NCBI GenBank assembly: GCA_900541315.1
Contig: UQJF01000068.1
Span: forward strand, 1-15,991
Length of the DNA: 15,991 nucleotides
Direction of reading: 5' to 3'
DNA from: an uncultured Clostridium sp.
Lineage (GTDB): Bacteria; Bacillota; Clostridia; Lachnospirales; Lachnospiraceae
Both the position numbers and the translations under genes were made by a program. Within the stretch, counting starts at the first letter, position 1; the number at the start of each line of letters is the position of its first letter. Below are positions 1 through 6,071 of this stretch, in pieces. Below the pieces are notes generated by a model, which saw only the letters and a list, made by a program, of their open reading frames with translations, was not told the DNA's origin and did no database searches.

Positions 1-65
1 GAACCCACCATGCTTCTTGTTTTCATGAATATGGAAACAAGAAGATGTCATGGCTAAACTGTAAC
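1..65. repeat. Structured repeat, copy 1 (truncated by the left edge)
   Basis: These 65 bases match 5504-5568 at 62 of 65 positions; the three differences (positions 7, 10 and 56) are all A/G. The copy keeps the internal hairpin with arms CTTCTTGTTT (13-22) and AAACAAGAAG (35-44) and the outer arm CATGGCTAAACTGTAAC (49-65). The other half of the element would lie left of base 1, so the contig breaks inside the repeat, as assemblies often do. The copy sits in the same orientation as copy 2 and, like it, at the 3' end of a minus-strand gene. Confidence 0.85.
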
Positions 66-377
66 TTTCCGTGTAAAAGTACCGCAGCAGGTCTCCCCGC
101 AGTCACAGGCTCCTTCGCCCCGGATGTCGATCTTACCTGCACAGCAGCAATGATCCTCATTATGGCTGCAGTTATCAGCATCACAAACTACATCCAGCTT
201 AGATTCCGGTGTTTTAAAAAGGTTCTTAAAAACACCGCCAGTGTTTTCAGAAAAGCTTGCGCAGCAGGTATCATCTGCACATTTTGCATCTGCGCCTTCT
301 ACATTAATAGAACTTTTACAGCAGTAGCCTTCTGAGTTGTGTACACAATTATTTGCGCTGCATTCCAGTTTTGTCAT
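54..377 (-). CDS. Tandem DUF1540 cysteine-rich protein
   Basis: This is a 107-residue protein with 16 cysteines in two similar units (about residues 4-42 and 62-100). Each unit follows the DUF1540 pattern: a Cys-x4-Cys pair followed by His-Asn, a Cys cluster, an Ile-x-Val/Ile-x-Gly turn, then a Cys-Cys-x-x-Phe end. The family's function is unknown; the Cys spacing suggests metal binding, which is inference. There is no signal peptide or membrane segment, so it is probably cytoplasmic. The ATG at 377 is preceded by a GGAGGG ribosome binding site 7 bases upstream. A weak sigma-A promoter and a leader hairpin lie upstream. The last five codons and the TAG stop (54-56) are encoded by the structured repeat at 1-65, so the present C-terminus was probably shaped by arrival of the repeat. 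It appears to be transcribed alone. Confidence 0.85.
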   Translation of the reverse strand: MTKLECSANNCVHNSEGYCCKSSINVEGADAKCADDTCCASFSENTGGVFKNLFKTPESKLDVVCDADNCSHNEDHCCCAGKIDIRGEGACDCGETCCGTFTRKVTV

Positions 378-423
378 GTCTGGTCCCTCCTGAATTTTTA
401 TGATCCTTCAACGATCTTATACT

Positions 424-464
424 GTTCCCGGATACTACGTTTCGTAAATAACTGTACCAGGAAC
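424..464 (-). promoter_or_regulatory. Leader hairpin upstream of the DUF1540 gene
   Basis: The arms GTTCCCGGATAC (424-435) and GTACCAGGAAC (454-464) pair with one wobble and one bulged base. An inner hairpin TACG-TTT-CGTA lies at 436-446. If the promoter at 469-497 is real, transcription would start near 462 and this structure would form the very 5' end of the mRNA. A stabilising 5' hairpin or a protein operator are both possible. It does not match a riboswitch known to me. Confidence 0.45.
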
Positions 465-468
465 ATAT

Positions 469-497
469 TTCATAGTTACCAGACTATTATGTTTCAA
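469..497 (-). promoter_or_regulatory. Possible sigma-A promoter for the DUF1540 gene
   Basis: On the minus strand TTGAAA (497-492) and TATGAA (474-469) are separated by 17 bases. The -10 box matches only four of six consensus positions, so the call rests mainly on spacing and location. The rest of 378-546 is AT-rich, and I see no clear terminator for the upstream gene in it. Confidence 0.35.
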
Positions 498-546
498 AAC
501 TTCATTTTTATTCTTTTTTATTTTTTTAATTCTTTTACTGCTCTTC

Positions 547-2184
547 TTACTGTACTTTCCTGTTCATGGCCCGAAGATCCTTGGTACAGGTACTTTCTGT
601 GCCATCCATATGGTACATATCACCCTCTGTGATCCAGGTATACACTTTTACATCATCTATGTAAACTTTTCCCGTTCCCTGGACTGTAAAGCTTACTTCA
701 CTGATGGCAATACCCGGAAATGTCAGTTCTATGATCTGCGGGGCTCCTGCCGGTACAGTCTGGCTCTTTTCTCCGCCCCGGACTGTAACCCGGCAGTTTC
801 CATCTCCTTCCAGCCAAAACCTTACATGTGCCTTTTTCCCATTTCCACCTGCAGACCGTTTTTTAATATTCTGGGAAATTTCCCCAAAAGGAGGAATAAC
901 AGCCATTTTATTTCCATCCCGCTCTTCTATATAACTTCCACTGGAGAAGTCCCATCCCTGTTTATCCAATGCAAACTGCGGATTATAAAGCTTATTATCC
1001 CCATAGTCCCTGTAGGTCCAGATGGCATATCCAAGGGTCTTTGCCTTAAAAATATCTGACACACCATCCAGATAAGCACTTTTTTCCGATTCTGTCAGCT
1101 TTGCATTCTGCTCAAAGCCCGGAGTATTGTCTGTAAATAAGAACTGGTCCACATACAGCTTCTTACCACCGTTTGCAGCAGACAGCCGGTCTAAGTTCTG
1201 TCCTGTACCAGCCAGAGCCTGGGCTGCGCTTAATTCCTGCCCATTGCTTTCAAAGCCCATAGCGACACTATACATAGCACTGGTAAAGCTGGAAGAGCCA
1301 CAGGTAAATGTGGCATCATGAAACACTCCTTCCAGTGTACCGTCCGGTCTTTTCACCGGATCGATATCCAGGCGTACTTCCATGGAAAGATCTGGAAATA
1401 CGGCCTGTGTTTCTGCTAATATCTTATTTAAAAAATCATCATAAAACTGGTAAAAAACTTTTCGGCTATAGGTATTTAAACTATCCGGCAAATATACATC
1501 CTCATATGTTTTAAAGGTATCCTGATACATTTCTTCCAGTTCTTCTAATGTATAATGTTCTTTTACATACTGGGTATAACCGCATTTTGAAGCCATTTTC
1601 CTTCCTGCTAACCCGCTTCCGTAAAAAACGCTGTTTTCTGCAAAATTCCAGAAATCTTCCCATGTGATAAAGCCGCCGCAGAAATTTTCATGAACTGCTG
1701 CTCTTTCATACAAACGCTTTGCATATTGGATCCATGCCCGTTTTGTTCCATCATCATACAGCAGCTTTTCATAACGTTCCAGAACATTATCACCACTGTA
1801 ATAATCCCAGGTATAACCTACACGCAGCATAACTTTAAGGTCCTGCCTCTGCGCTGCTTCCATAACGCGGTCAAACTTTTCCCAGGCATAGTCATTATAA
1901 CACTGCGGATTCATGGACGGCTGGAATTCCCGCCATGGGACCACCAGGATAATGCTGTTAAATCCATCCTCTGCGATTTGTTTTAATTCTTCCTCCATAT
2001 GGTTGCTTTCACTGTTCCAGAAGTTAATTACCCATTCATCTGAATAATAAGTAGCAGACTTTAAATAGCCACTTTCACCATTTCCATAGTCAGATGCTTT
2101 TTTAAATCCGCTGCAGAACAGAAAGGCAGACGCTGCTGCAATGAGAACAGCGCCTATTGTAAGCTTTTGTACTTTTATCTTCAT
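547..2184 (-). CDS. Exported glycoside-hydrolase-like TIM-barrel protein
   Basis: This is a 545-residue protein. It starts with a basic stretch and hydrophobic segment (about residues 5-24), a signal peptide or N-terminal anchor; the Cys at 24 is not in a clean lipobox. Residues about 45-400 read like a clan GH-A (GH5-like) barrel: a strand before Trp84-Arg-Glu, the segment Ile173-Thr-Trp-Glu-Asp-Phe-Trp that could carry the acid/base Glu176, and a late Ala-Ile-Trp-Thr-Tyr-Arg segment near 387-392. Residues about 410-515 look like a beta-sandwich carbohydrate-binding domain. Where a GH-A enzyme usually has its nucleophile Glu, I see Tyr-Val-Asp-Gln-Phe (344-348), so activity is uncertain. The ATG lies 3 bases after the MATE stop, with GGAG inside the end of that gene, so the two are co-translated. 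The substrate is unknown; an extracellular glycan is inferred. Confidence 0.7.
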   Translation of the reverse strand: MKIKVQKLTIGAVLIAAASAFLFCSGFKKASDYGNGESGYLKSATYYSDEWVINFWNSESNHMEEELKQIAEDGFNSIILVVPWREFQPSMNPQCYNDYAWEKFDRVMEAAQRQDLKVMLRVGYTWDYYSGDNVLERYEKLLYDDGTKRAWIQYAKRLYERAAVHENFCGGFITWEDFWNFAENSVFYGSGLAGRKMASKCGYTQYVKEHYTLEELEEMYQDTFKTYEDVYLPDSLNTYSRKVFYQFYDDFLNKILAETQAVFPDLSMEVRLDIDPVKRPDGTLEGVFHDATFTCGSSSFTSAMYSVAMGFESNGQELSAAQALAGTGQNLDRLSAANGGKKLYVDQFLFTDNTPGFEQNAKLTESEKSAYLDGVSDIFKAKTLGYAIWTYRDYGDNKLYNPQFALDKQGWDFSSGSYIEERDGNKMAVIPPFGEISQNIKKRSAGGNGKKAHVRFWLEGDGNCRVTVRGGEKSQTVPAGAPQIIELTFPGIAISEVSFTVQGTGKVYIDDVKVYTWITEGDMYHMDGTESTCTKDLRAMNRKVQ

Positions 2185-2187
2185 TTG

Positions 2188-3594
2188 TTATTTTCTCCGT
2201 TGGTTGTTTTCTCTTTCCCCACGGCTAAGTTCCAGCCATACTGTACATAGCATAGTAATAAAGCAAGCTGCTCCGCCGATGAAATTGGATACAGGCTCAG
2301 CCATAAGGATACCGTCTGTTCCCAGATGGAAAATAGAAGGCAGAATGATGATCAGCGGTATTACAATGATCACTTTGCGGAAGATAGAGAAAAACACTGC
2401 ATTCTTCGCTTTTCCAAGGCCAACAAAAATAGACTGGCCTGCAAACTGGAAAGCCATCATGAAAAAGCCGAAGAAATAAATACGTATGGCAGGTATTCCC
2501 GCATCTACCAGGTCACCGTTGCTGTTAAAAATACGGATAAAGAAACCAGGGAATGTATGGACGATAAACCACATTCCAAGGGTATATAAAACAGATATGG
2601 CAGATACAAACACAATAGCCTTTTTCACACGTCCATATTCTTTTGCACCATAATTATAGCCCATGACCGGCTGGGAACTGTGTGTAATGCCCTGGACCGG
2701 CATGGAGATCACTTCTCTGACTGTATTAATAACAGTCATGATACCTACATACAGATCGCCTCCTGTTTTCTGGAGCATGGCATTATACATGACCTGAACA
2801 GAACTGTTAGTGATAGACATGGTAAAACCACTCATTCCAAGACCGATGATCCGGAGGACTCTGCTGCGTTTTAACTTCATGGCATCCTTTTTAAGCTTTA
2901 AGATCGCCTTAGGGCCTGTAAGGAATTTTAAGATCCATATAGCTGAGATCAGCTGGGAAAAGATCGTAGCCAGTGCTGCTCCCTGAACCCCCATATGGAA
3001 AAAGAAAATAAATACTGGGTCTAACAGGATATTTGCAACTGCACCTAAAAGAACCGTCATCATACCGATGGTGCCAAAGCCCTGGGAGTTAATAAAGCTG
3101 TTCATTCCAAGGCCAGTCATAACAAAAAGATTTCCAATGAGGTAAATGGTGATATAAGCATCTGCATACCCGATGGTGGCGTCACTGGCACCAAATAAAT
3201 ACAGCATAGGCCGTTTAAATATCAGTCCCACTACAGTAAGGATCAGGCCTACAATGACCATCATGGCAAAGGAATTTCCCATAATGGCTTCTGCTTCTTC
3301 GTTGTTGCCTCTTCCTCTTTCAATAGAGCATAAAGGCGCACCGCCCATACCAAATAAATTGGCAAATGCAATGACAATGGATATGATAGGAAGGCAAAGT
3401 CCCAGCCCGGTTAAAGAAAGAGTTGCCTCATCCTTTAGCTGCCCAATATAAAGGCGATCTACAATGTTGTAAAGCACATTGATCAGCTGGGCCAAAGTCA
3501 TAGGCACAGCCAGCTTTAATATATTTACAACAATACTTCCTTTGGCAAAGTTATTTCTTTCCTGTTTTTCTTCTGTCTCTTCTTTCTGTCCCAT
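2188..3594 (-). CDS. MATE family efflux transporter
   Basis: The product is 468 residues, about the normal length for the family, with many hydrophobic segments consistent with 12 transmembrane helices in two MatE halves. The first helix region carries the family-typical stretch Leu-Ala-Val-Pro-Met-Thr followed by Asn-Ile-Val-Asp-Arg. The matching second half contains Pro-Val-Met-Gly-Tyr-Asn-Tyr-Gly-Ala. MATE proteins export cationic or aromatic compounds in exchange for Na+ or H+; the substrate cannot be read from sequence. The N-terminus is a short charged cytoplasmic tail. The ATG at 3594 has GGGGAG just upstream. It lies 54 bases after the MocA-like gene and directly before the exported hydrolase-like gene, with no terminator seen between, so it is probably in the yqeC operon. 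Confidence 0.9.
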   Translation of the reverse strand: MGQKEETEEKQERNNFAKGSIVVNILKLAVPMTLAQLINVLYNIVDRLYIGQLKDEATLSLTGLGLCLPIISIVIAFANLFGMGGAPLCSIERGRGNNEEAEAIMGNSFAMMVIVGLILTVVGLIFKRPMLYLFGASDATIGYADAYITIYLIGNLFVMTGLGMNSFINSQGFGTIGMMTVLLGAVANILLDPVFIFFFHMGVQGAALATIFSQLISAIWILKFLTGPKAILKLKKDAMKLKRSRVLRIIGLGMSGFTMSITNSSVQVMYNAMLQKTGGDLYVGIMTVINTVREVISMPVQGITHSSQPVMGYNYGAKEYGRVKKAIVFVSAISVLYTLGMWFIVHTFPGFFIRIFNSNGDLVDAGIPAIRIYFFGFFMMAFQFAGQSIFVGLGKAKNAVFFSIFRKVIIVIPLIIILPSIFHLGTDGILMAEPVSNFIGGAACFITMLCTVWLELSRGERENNQRRK

Positions 3595-3648
3595 TTTTTC
3601 TCCCCTTATGTGTTTGTGTTGTCTGCTCTGTCTGGATGTGCCAAACTG

Positions 3649-4266
3649 TTATGAATGTTCCAGTTCCAGGCGCAGCTGCTTAAGATCCGCCGGATGATCG
3701 ATATCCCTTAATTCCCGCTCATCCACTTCCATCATCCAGATATCTTCCGGATGCTCCTGCATGATCTGTCGTCCGCCCTGATCGCCTTCCAGGGCAAGAA
3801 GTTCCTTTTTATATTTTCCGGCAAACAGATTGGGACTGCCTCTGTGCCCCTTTGCACATACACAGCCGATTCCTTTACCGCTTTTTAAAAAGCCACGGAC
3901 AAACTCTGCTATGGTCTCCCCCCTCATACATGGCTGGTCCGCTACAAAATAGAGGAATGCATCCGTGTCTTTCCTTGAAACTTCCGTTCCCAGCTTTAAA
4001 GATGCTGTGATCCCAAGATCACTGTCCTCATTGAAAATACGTTCTGCTTCAGGAACCCGGTCAAAAGAACCGGATAAGACTCTTTCATACTGGCTGATCA
4101 GAAAAAGTTCACACCGGATCTTGTCCTCTGCTAAAAGCCTGGCTGCTTTCTGCAAACTTAACAGCCCATGGAGATACAGCGGTTCGCCCTGAAATTCTGT
4201 TAGCAGCTTGTTTGTCCCATACCGCTTTCCAAACCCAGACGCCATATAGATCAGCGATACATTCAT
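3649..4266 (-). CDS. mocA: MocA-like molybdenum cofactor nucleotidyltransferase
   Basis: This is a 205-residue NTP-transferase of the MobA/MocA type. The nucleotide-binding loop is Ala-Ser-Gly-Phe-Gly-Lys-Arg-Tyr-Gly (9-17) followed by Lys20. The metal-binding region is Val-Ala-Asp-Gln-Pro (108-112), and the C-terminal half has the family pattern Gly-Asp-Gln-Gly-Gly-Arg then Asp-Ile-Asp-His-Pro. MocA enzymes attach CMP to the molybdopterin cofactor used by xanthine-dehydrogenase-type hydroxylases; the related YgfJ group is tied to selenium-dependent hydroxylases. The partner YqeC is encoded 38 bases upstream, which supports the second setting. AGGAGG lies 7 bases before the ATG at 4266. The exact substrate is inferred from family and neighbour. 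No hydroxylase gene is in the window. Confidence 0.8.
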   Translation of the reverse strand: MNVSLIYMASGFGKRYGTNKLLTEFQGEPLYLHGLLSLQKAARLLAEDKIRCELFLISQYERVLSGSFDRVPEAERIFNEDSDLGITASLKLGTEVSRKDTDAFLYFVADQPCMRGETIAEFVRGFLKSGKGIGCVCAKGHRGSPNLFAGKYKKELLALEGDQGGRQIMQEHPEDIWMMEVDERELRDIDHPADLKQLRLELEHS

Positions 4267-4304
4267 TTACACTCCTCCTTTATCTTTAATGTTCTCCCGG
4301 AATC

Positions 4305-5099
4305 TTAAAATAAGTCAAAAGAAGATTCTTCATACATTTTTCCTGTTAATATTCCCTGCTCTTCTCCAGCTGACTTTAAAATGTATTTCCCCTGTTCTTC
4401 TGTTTCCTTTGTATCTGCCTGGTTCAGCGCCATGATCACCAGAGAGTCTGAAAATACTTTTCTCAAAGGTTTCAGATATCCTTCCCTCATGAGATAAGCC
4501 ATTTTTTCCTCTGTCATGATCCAGTGCCCGTTTTTTTCCTCATCTTTCAATTTTAAGAGGGCTTCTGACTGGTTTAAACGAAAACAACAGCTGTCTGACT
4601 GTTTTCCAATGGCACCAAGGCCATAGATACAGATAATGACACTGGAATTTTCCGGTATCACCGGCTCATTTTCCCCTGGAACTTTTACTGGAAGACGTTT
4701 AGATCCATCTGCTTCTATAAGCACAATATCTGCCAATGCCGCAGCCTGTTTGTAAAAATCCTTATCCCAGAAAGCAATCTTTCCATCCTTTACAGGGCGT
4801 CCTGCTACTGCGATGGATTCTTTCTCAAGCATGCTTCTTACCATTTCCAGATCCCGTTTAAAAACTGCAAAATGTTCTGGCTCTGCCATGTGGGTCGTGG
4901 TCATTACCAGTACCTTTAACCCTCGTTCTCTCCCTTCCCAGGCAAGACGGCGGATATATGAAGTTTTTCCTCCGCCTCCTGCAAATGAAAGGATGACCGG
5001 ATGATCTTTTTGTGTGCGGAGATGTCTATCTATGGAAAGGGCCATCCACAGTGCATCTGTCTGCGTCCAGATTCCCCCATTTTTTACTGAAATCCTCAA
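4305..5099 (-). CDS. yqeC: YqeC, selenium-dependent hydroxylase accessory protein
   Basis: This is a 264-residue protein with a Walker A loop Gly-Gly-Gly-Gly-Lys-Thr-Ser (41-47) and the YqeC signature Glu-Ala-Asp-Gly-Ser-Lys (129-134), followed by Val-Pro-Gly-Glu-Asn-Glu-Pro-Val-Ile-Pro. YqeC is genetically linked to maturation of selenium-dependent molybdenum hydroxylases; its exact reaction is not established as far as I know. The start is taken as TTG at 5099, because GGGGGA lies about 7 bases upstream and the next in-frame ATG (codon 19) has no ribosome binding site. This is the first gene of a likely four-gene unit, with its own promoter at 5133-5161. A possible weakness is that a TTG start may lower expression. 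Confidence 0.85.
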   Translation of the reverse strand: MRISVKNGGIWTQTDALWMALSIDRHLRTQKDHPVILSFAGGGGKTSYIRRLAWEGRERGLKVLVMTTTHMAEPEHFAVFKRDLEMVRSMLEKESIAVAGRPVKDGKIAFWDKDFYKQAAALADIVLIEADGSKRLPVKVPGENEPVIPENSSVIICIYGLGAIGKQSDSCCFRLNQSEALLKLKDEEKNGHWIMTEEKMAYLMREGYLKPLRKVFSDSLVIMALNQADTKETEEQGKYILKSAGEEQGILTGKMYEESSFDLF

Positions 5100-5132
5100 A
5101 ACAATTCCCCCAAAAATTTTGCCATTTGATAC

Positions 5133-5161
5133 ATTCTAACATACTTTTTTCAGACCGTAAA
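5133..5161 (-). promoter_or_regulatory. Sigma-A promoter for the yqeC operon
   Basis: On the minus strand TTTACG (5161-5156) and TAGAAT (5138-5133) are separated by 17 bases, with an extended -10 TG one base upstream of the -10 box. It lies just downstream of an intrinsic terminator and about 35 bases before the TTG start, which fits an independent transcription unit. Confidence 0.65.
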
Positions 5162-5220
5162 GAAATCTGCACCTTGAAGACACAAATGGAAATACAAATA
5201 AATCTACAAAAACAAAACGC

Positions 5221-5267
5221 AAAAAGACCCAAAACAGGTTTCCGGAAAATCCGGGCTGTTTCAGGTC
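5221..5267 (-). terminator. Intrinsic terminator after the small ORF
   Basis: The arms at 5226-5237 and 5256-5267 pair at 10 of 12 positions, and a second hairpin (CCGGA/TCCGG) lies inside. On the minus strand the stem is followed by five Ts (5225-5221). It separates the small ORF and everything upstream from the yqeC promoter. Confidence 0.85.
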
Positions 5268-5303
5268 CTTTAAGTTTCTTTAAATCTTATATTACCTAAG
5301 AAA

Positions 5304-5378
5304 TTATTTTCTACAGATTACTTTATACATATCATAAGCCAGAGTTCCAAATACAAATGCTACTGTGATTGCTGCCAT
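5304..5378 (-). CDS. Small hydrophobic peptide, 24 residues
   Basis: An ATG at 5378 is preceded by AGGAAG 9 bases upstream and opens a 24-codon frame ending in TAA at 5304. The peptide begins Met-Ala-Ala-Ile-Thr-Val-Ala-Phe-Val-Phe-Gly and ends Tyr-Lys-Val-Ile-Cys-Arg-Lys. It therefore has one hydrophobic stretch of about 14 residues and a basic tail, as expected for a tiny single-span membrane peptide with the tail in the cytoplasm. I do not recognise the family. A strong terminator follows 37 bases later and a structured repeat precedes it, so the frame sits in a compact unit of its own. Support is the ribosome binding site, composition and terminator; conservation is untested. Confidence 0.5.
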   Translation of the reverse strand: MAAITVAFVFGTLAYDMYKVICRK

Positions 5379-5413
5379 GTTCTTATCTTCCTTTCTGAGT
5401 CATAGTTTTTATA

Positions 5414-5568
5414 GTTACAGTTCAGCCATGCGCTGGTTTGAATGAGAAAGTGTGTTGCAAGCTTGCTCGCATAAGCACTTTTTCATCCAAATCAGCATAT
5501 GGTGAACCCGCCGTGCTTCTTGTTTTCATGAATATGGAAACAAGAAGATGTCATGGCTGAACTGTAAC
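5414..5568. repeat. 155-bp structured repeat, copy 2 (complete)
   Basis: Terminal arms GTTACAGTTCAGCCATG (5414-5430) and CATGGCTGAACTGTAAC (5552-5568) are a perfect 17-bp inverted repeat. Inside are two hairpins: 5432-5452 with 5476-5496 (18 of 21 exact pairs), and 5516-5527 with 5536-5547 (11 of 12). Together they fold as a three-way junction. The first hairpin loop holds the 10-bp palindrome GCAAGCTTGC (5457-5466). The element starts 4 bases after the stop codon of the PrcB-domain gene. Half of a second copy is at 1-65. There is no coding capacity and no clear target-site duplication. It could be a small non-autonomous mobile repeat or a structured RNA. Confidence 0.8.
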
Positions 5569-5572
5569 ATTT

Positions 5573-5995
5573 TTACCGGAACACAACCGGCAGATCCAAA
5601 AGCTCTGTTTTTACCACAATATAAGGGCTGGAGCTTTCTGTTCCTGTATTTTCTCCTGTTTCCGGTCCTTTTAACTCTGTATCAATAACAATGGAATTCC
5701 CCGTCAGATACAGTTCATTAACACTGATGCTGTATCCGCCGCCTTCCTGTGGCCCATATCCAACAGCTATGTACAGATTTTCATCTGTAGAATAAGTCAT
5801 TTTAAAGGGAGCTGATGTTTTCTGGGCGATCAGCGTCTGTAATTCCTGTGGAAGTTCACTGTCCGAAACAGGCATGATCTCCAGATCACGTACTTTCTCC
5901 TCTTTTTTGTCCAGAATGCTGCAGCCGGATAAGAGCAGGGAAAATACTGTCATCCAGATGCAGACTTTACATAATAAATCCTTTACTTCTTTCAC
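5573..5995 (-). CDS. Lipoprotein with PrcB C-terminal-like domain
   Basis: This is a 140-residue protein. A hydrophobic signal leads to the lipobox Leu-Ser-Gly-Cys with the lipidated Cys at residue 25. Residues about 66-138 match the PrcB_C pattern: Leu-Tyr-Ile-Ala-Val-Gly-Tyr-Gly, then Gly-Gly-Tyr-Ser-Ile, and a final Pro-Tyr-Ile-Val-Val with a Leu-Pro-Val end. This domain is named after a subunit of a spirochaete protease complex; its role in Clostridia is not known. The start is GTG at 5995, because GGGAG lies about 8 bases upstream and the signal peptide needs the first residues. That ribosome binding site is inside the 3' arm of a 16-bp hairpin, so translation may be controlled. It may be read through from ilvE, since I see no separate promoter. 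Confidence 0.75.
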   Translation of the reverse strand: MKEVKDLLCKVCIWMTVFSLLLSGCSILDKKEEKVRDLEIMPVSDSELPQELQTLIAQKTSAPFKMTYSTDENLYIAVGYGPQEGGGYSISVNELYLTGNSIVIDTELKGPETGENTGTESSSPYIVVKTELLDLPVVFR

Positions 5996-5998
5996 AAA

Positions 5999-6042
5999 AT
6001 ATCTCCCAGATATACTGTTACAACAATATATCCGGGAGATAT
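5999..6042 (-). promoter_or_regulatory. Hairpin between ilvE and the lipoprotein gene
   Basis: ATATCTCCCAGATATA (5999-6014) and TATATCCGGGAGATAT (6027-6042) form a 16-bp stem with one wobble and a 12-base loop. On the minus strand it is followed by ATTTTG, so it may terminate ilvE weakly. Its 3' arm contains the GGGAG used by the GTG start at 5995, so it would also mask that ribosome binding site. A mixed terminator and translation switch is inferred. Confidence 0.7.
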
Positions 6043-6071
6043 GATATCTATGTCTGTCTGTTTAATATCTA

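Noticed and set aside
1..5568. CRISPR array formed by the repeated 65-base sequence
   Set aside because: Only two copies exist, 5.4 kb apart, long and internally palindromic, with genes between and no cas genes.
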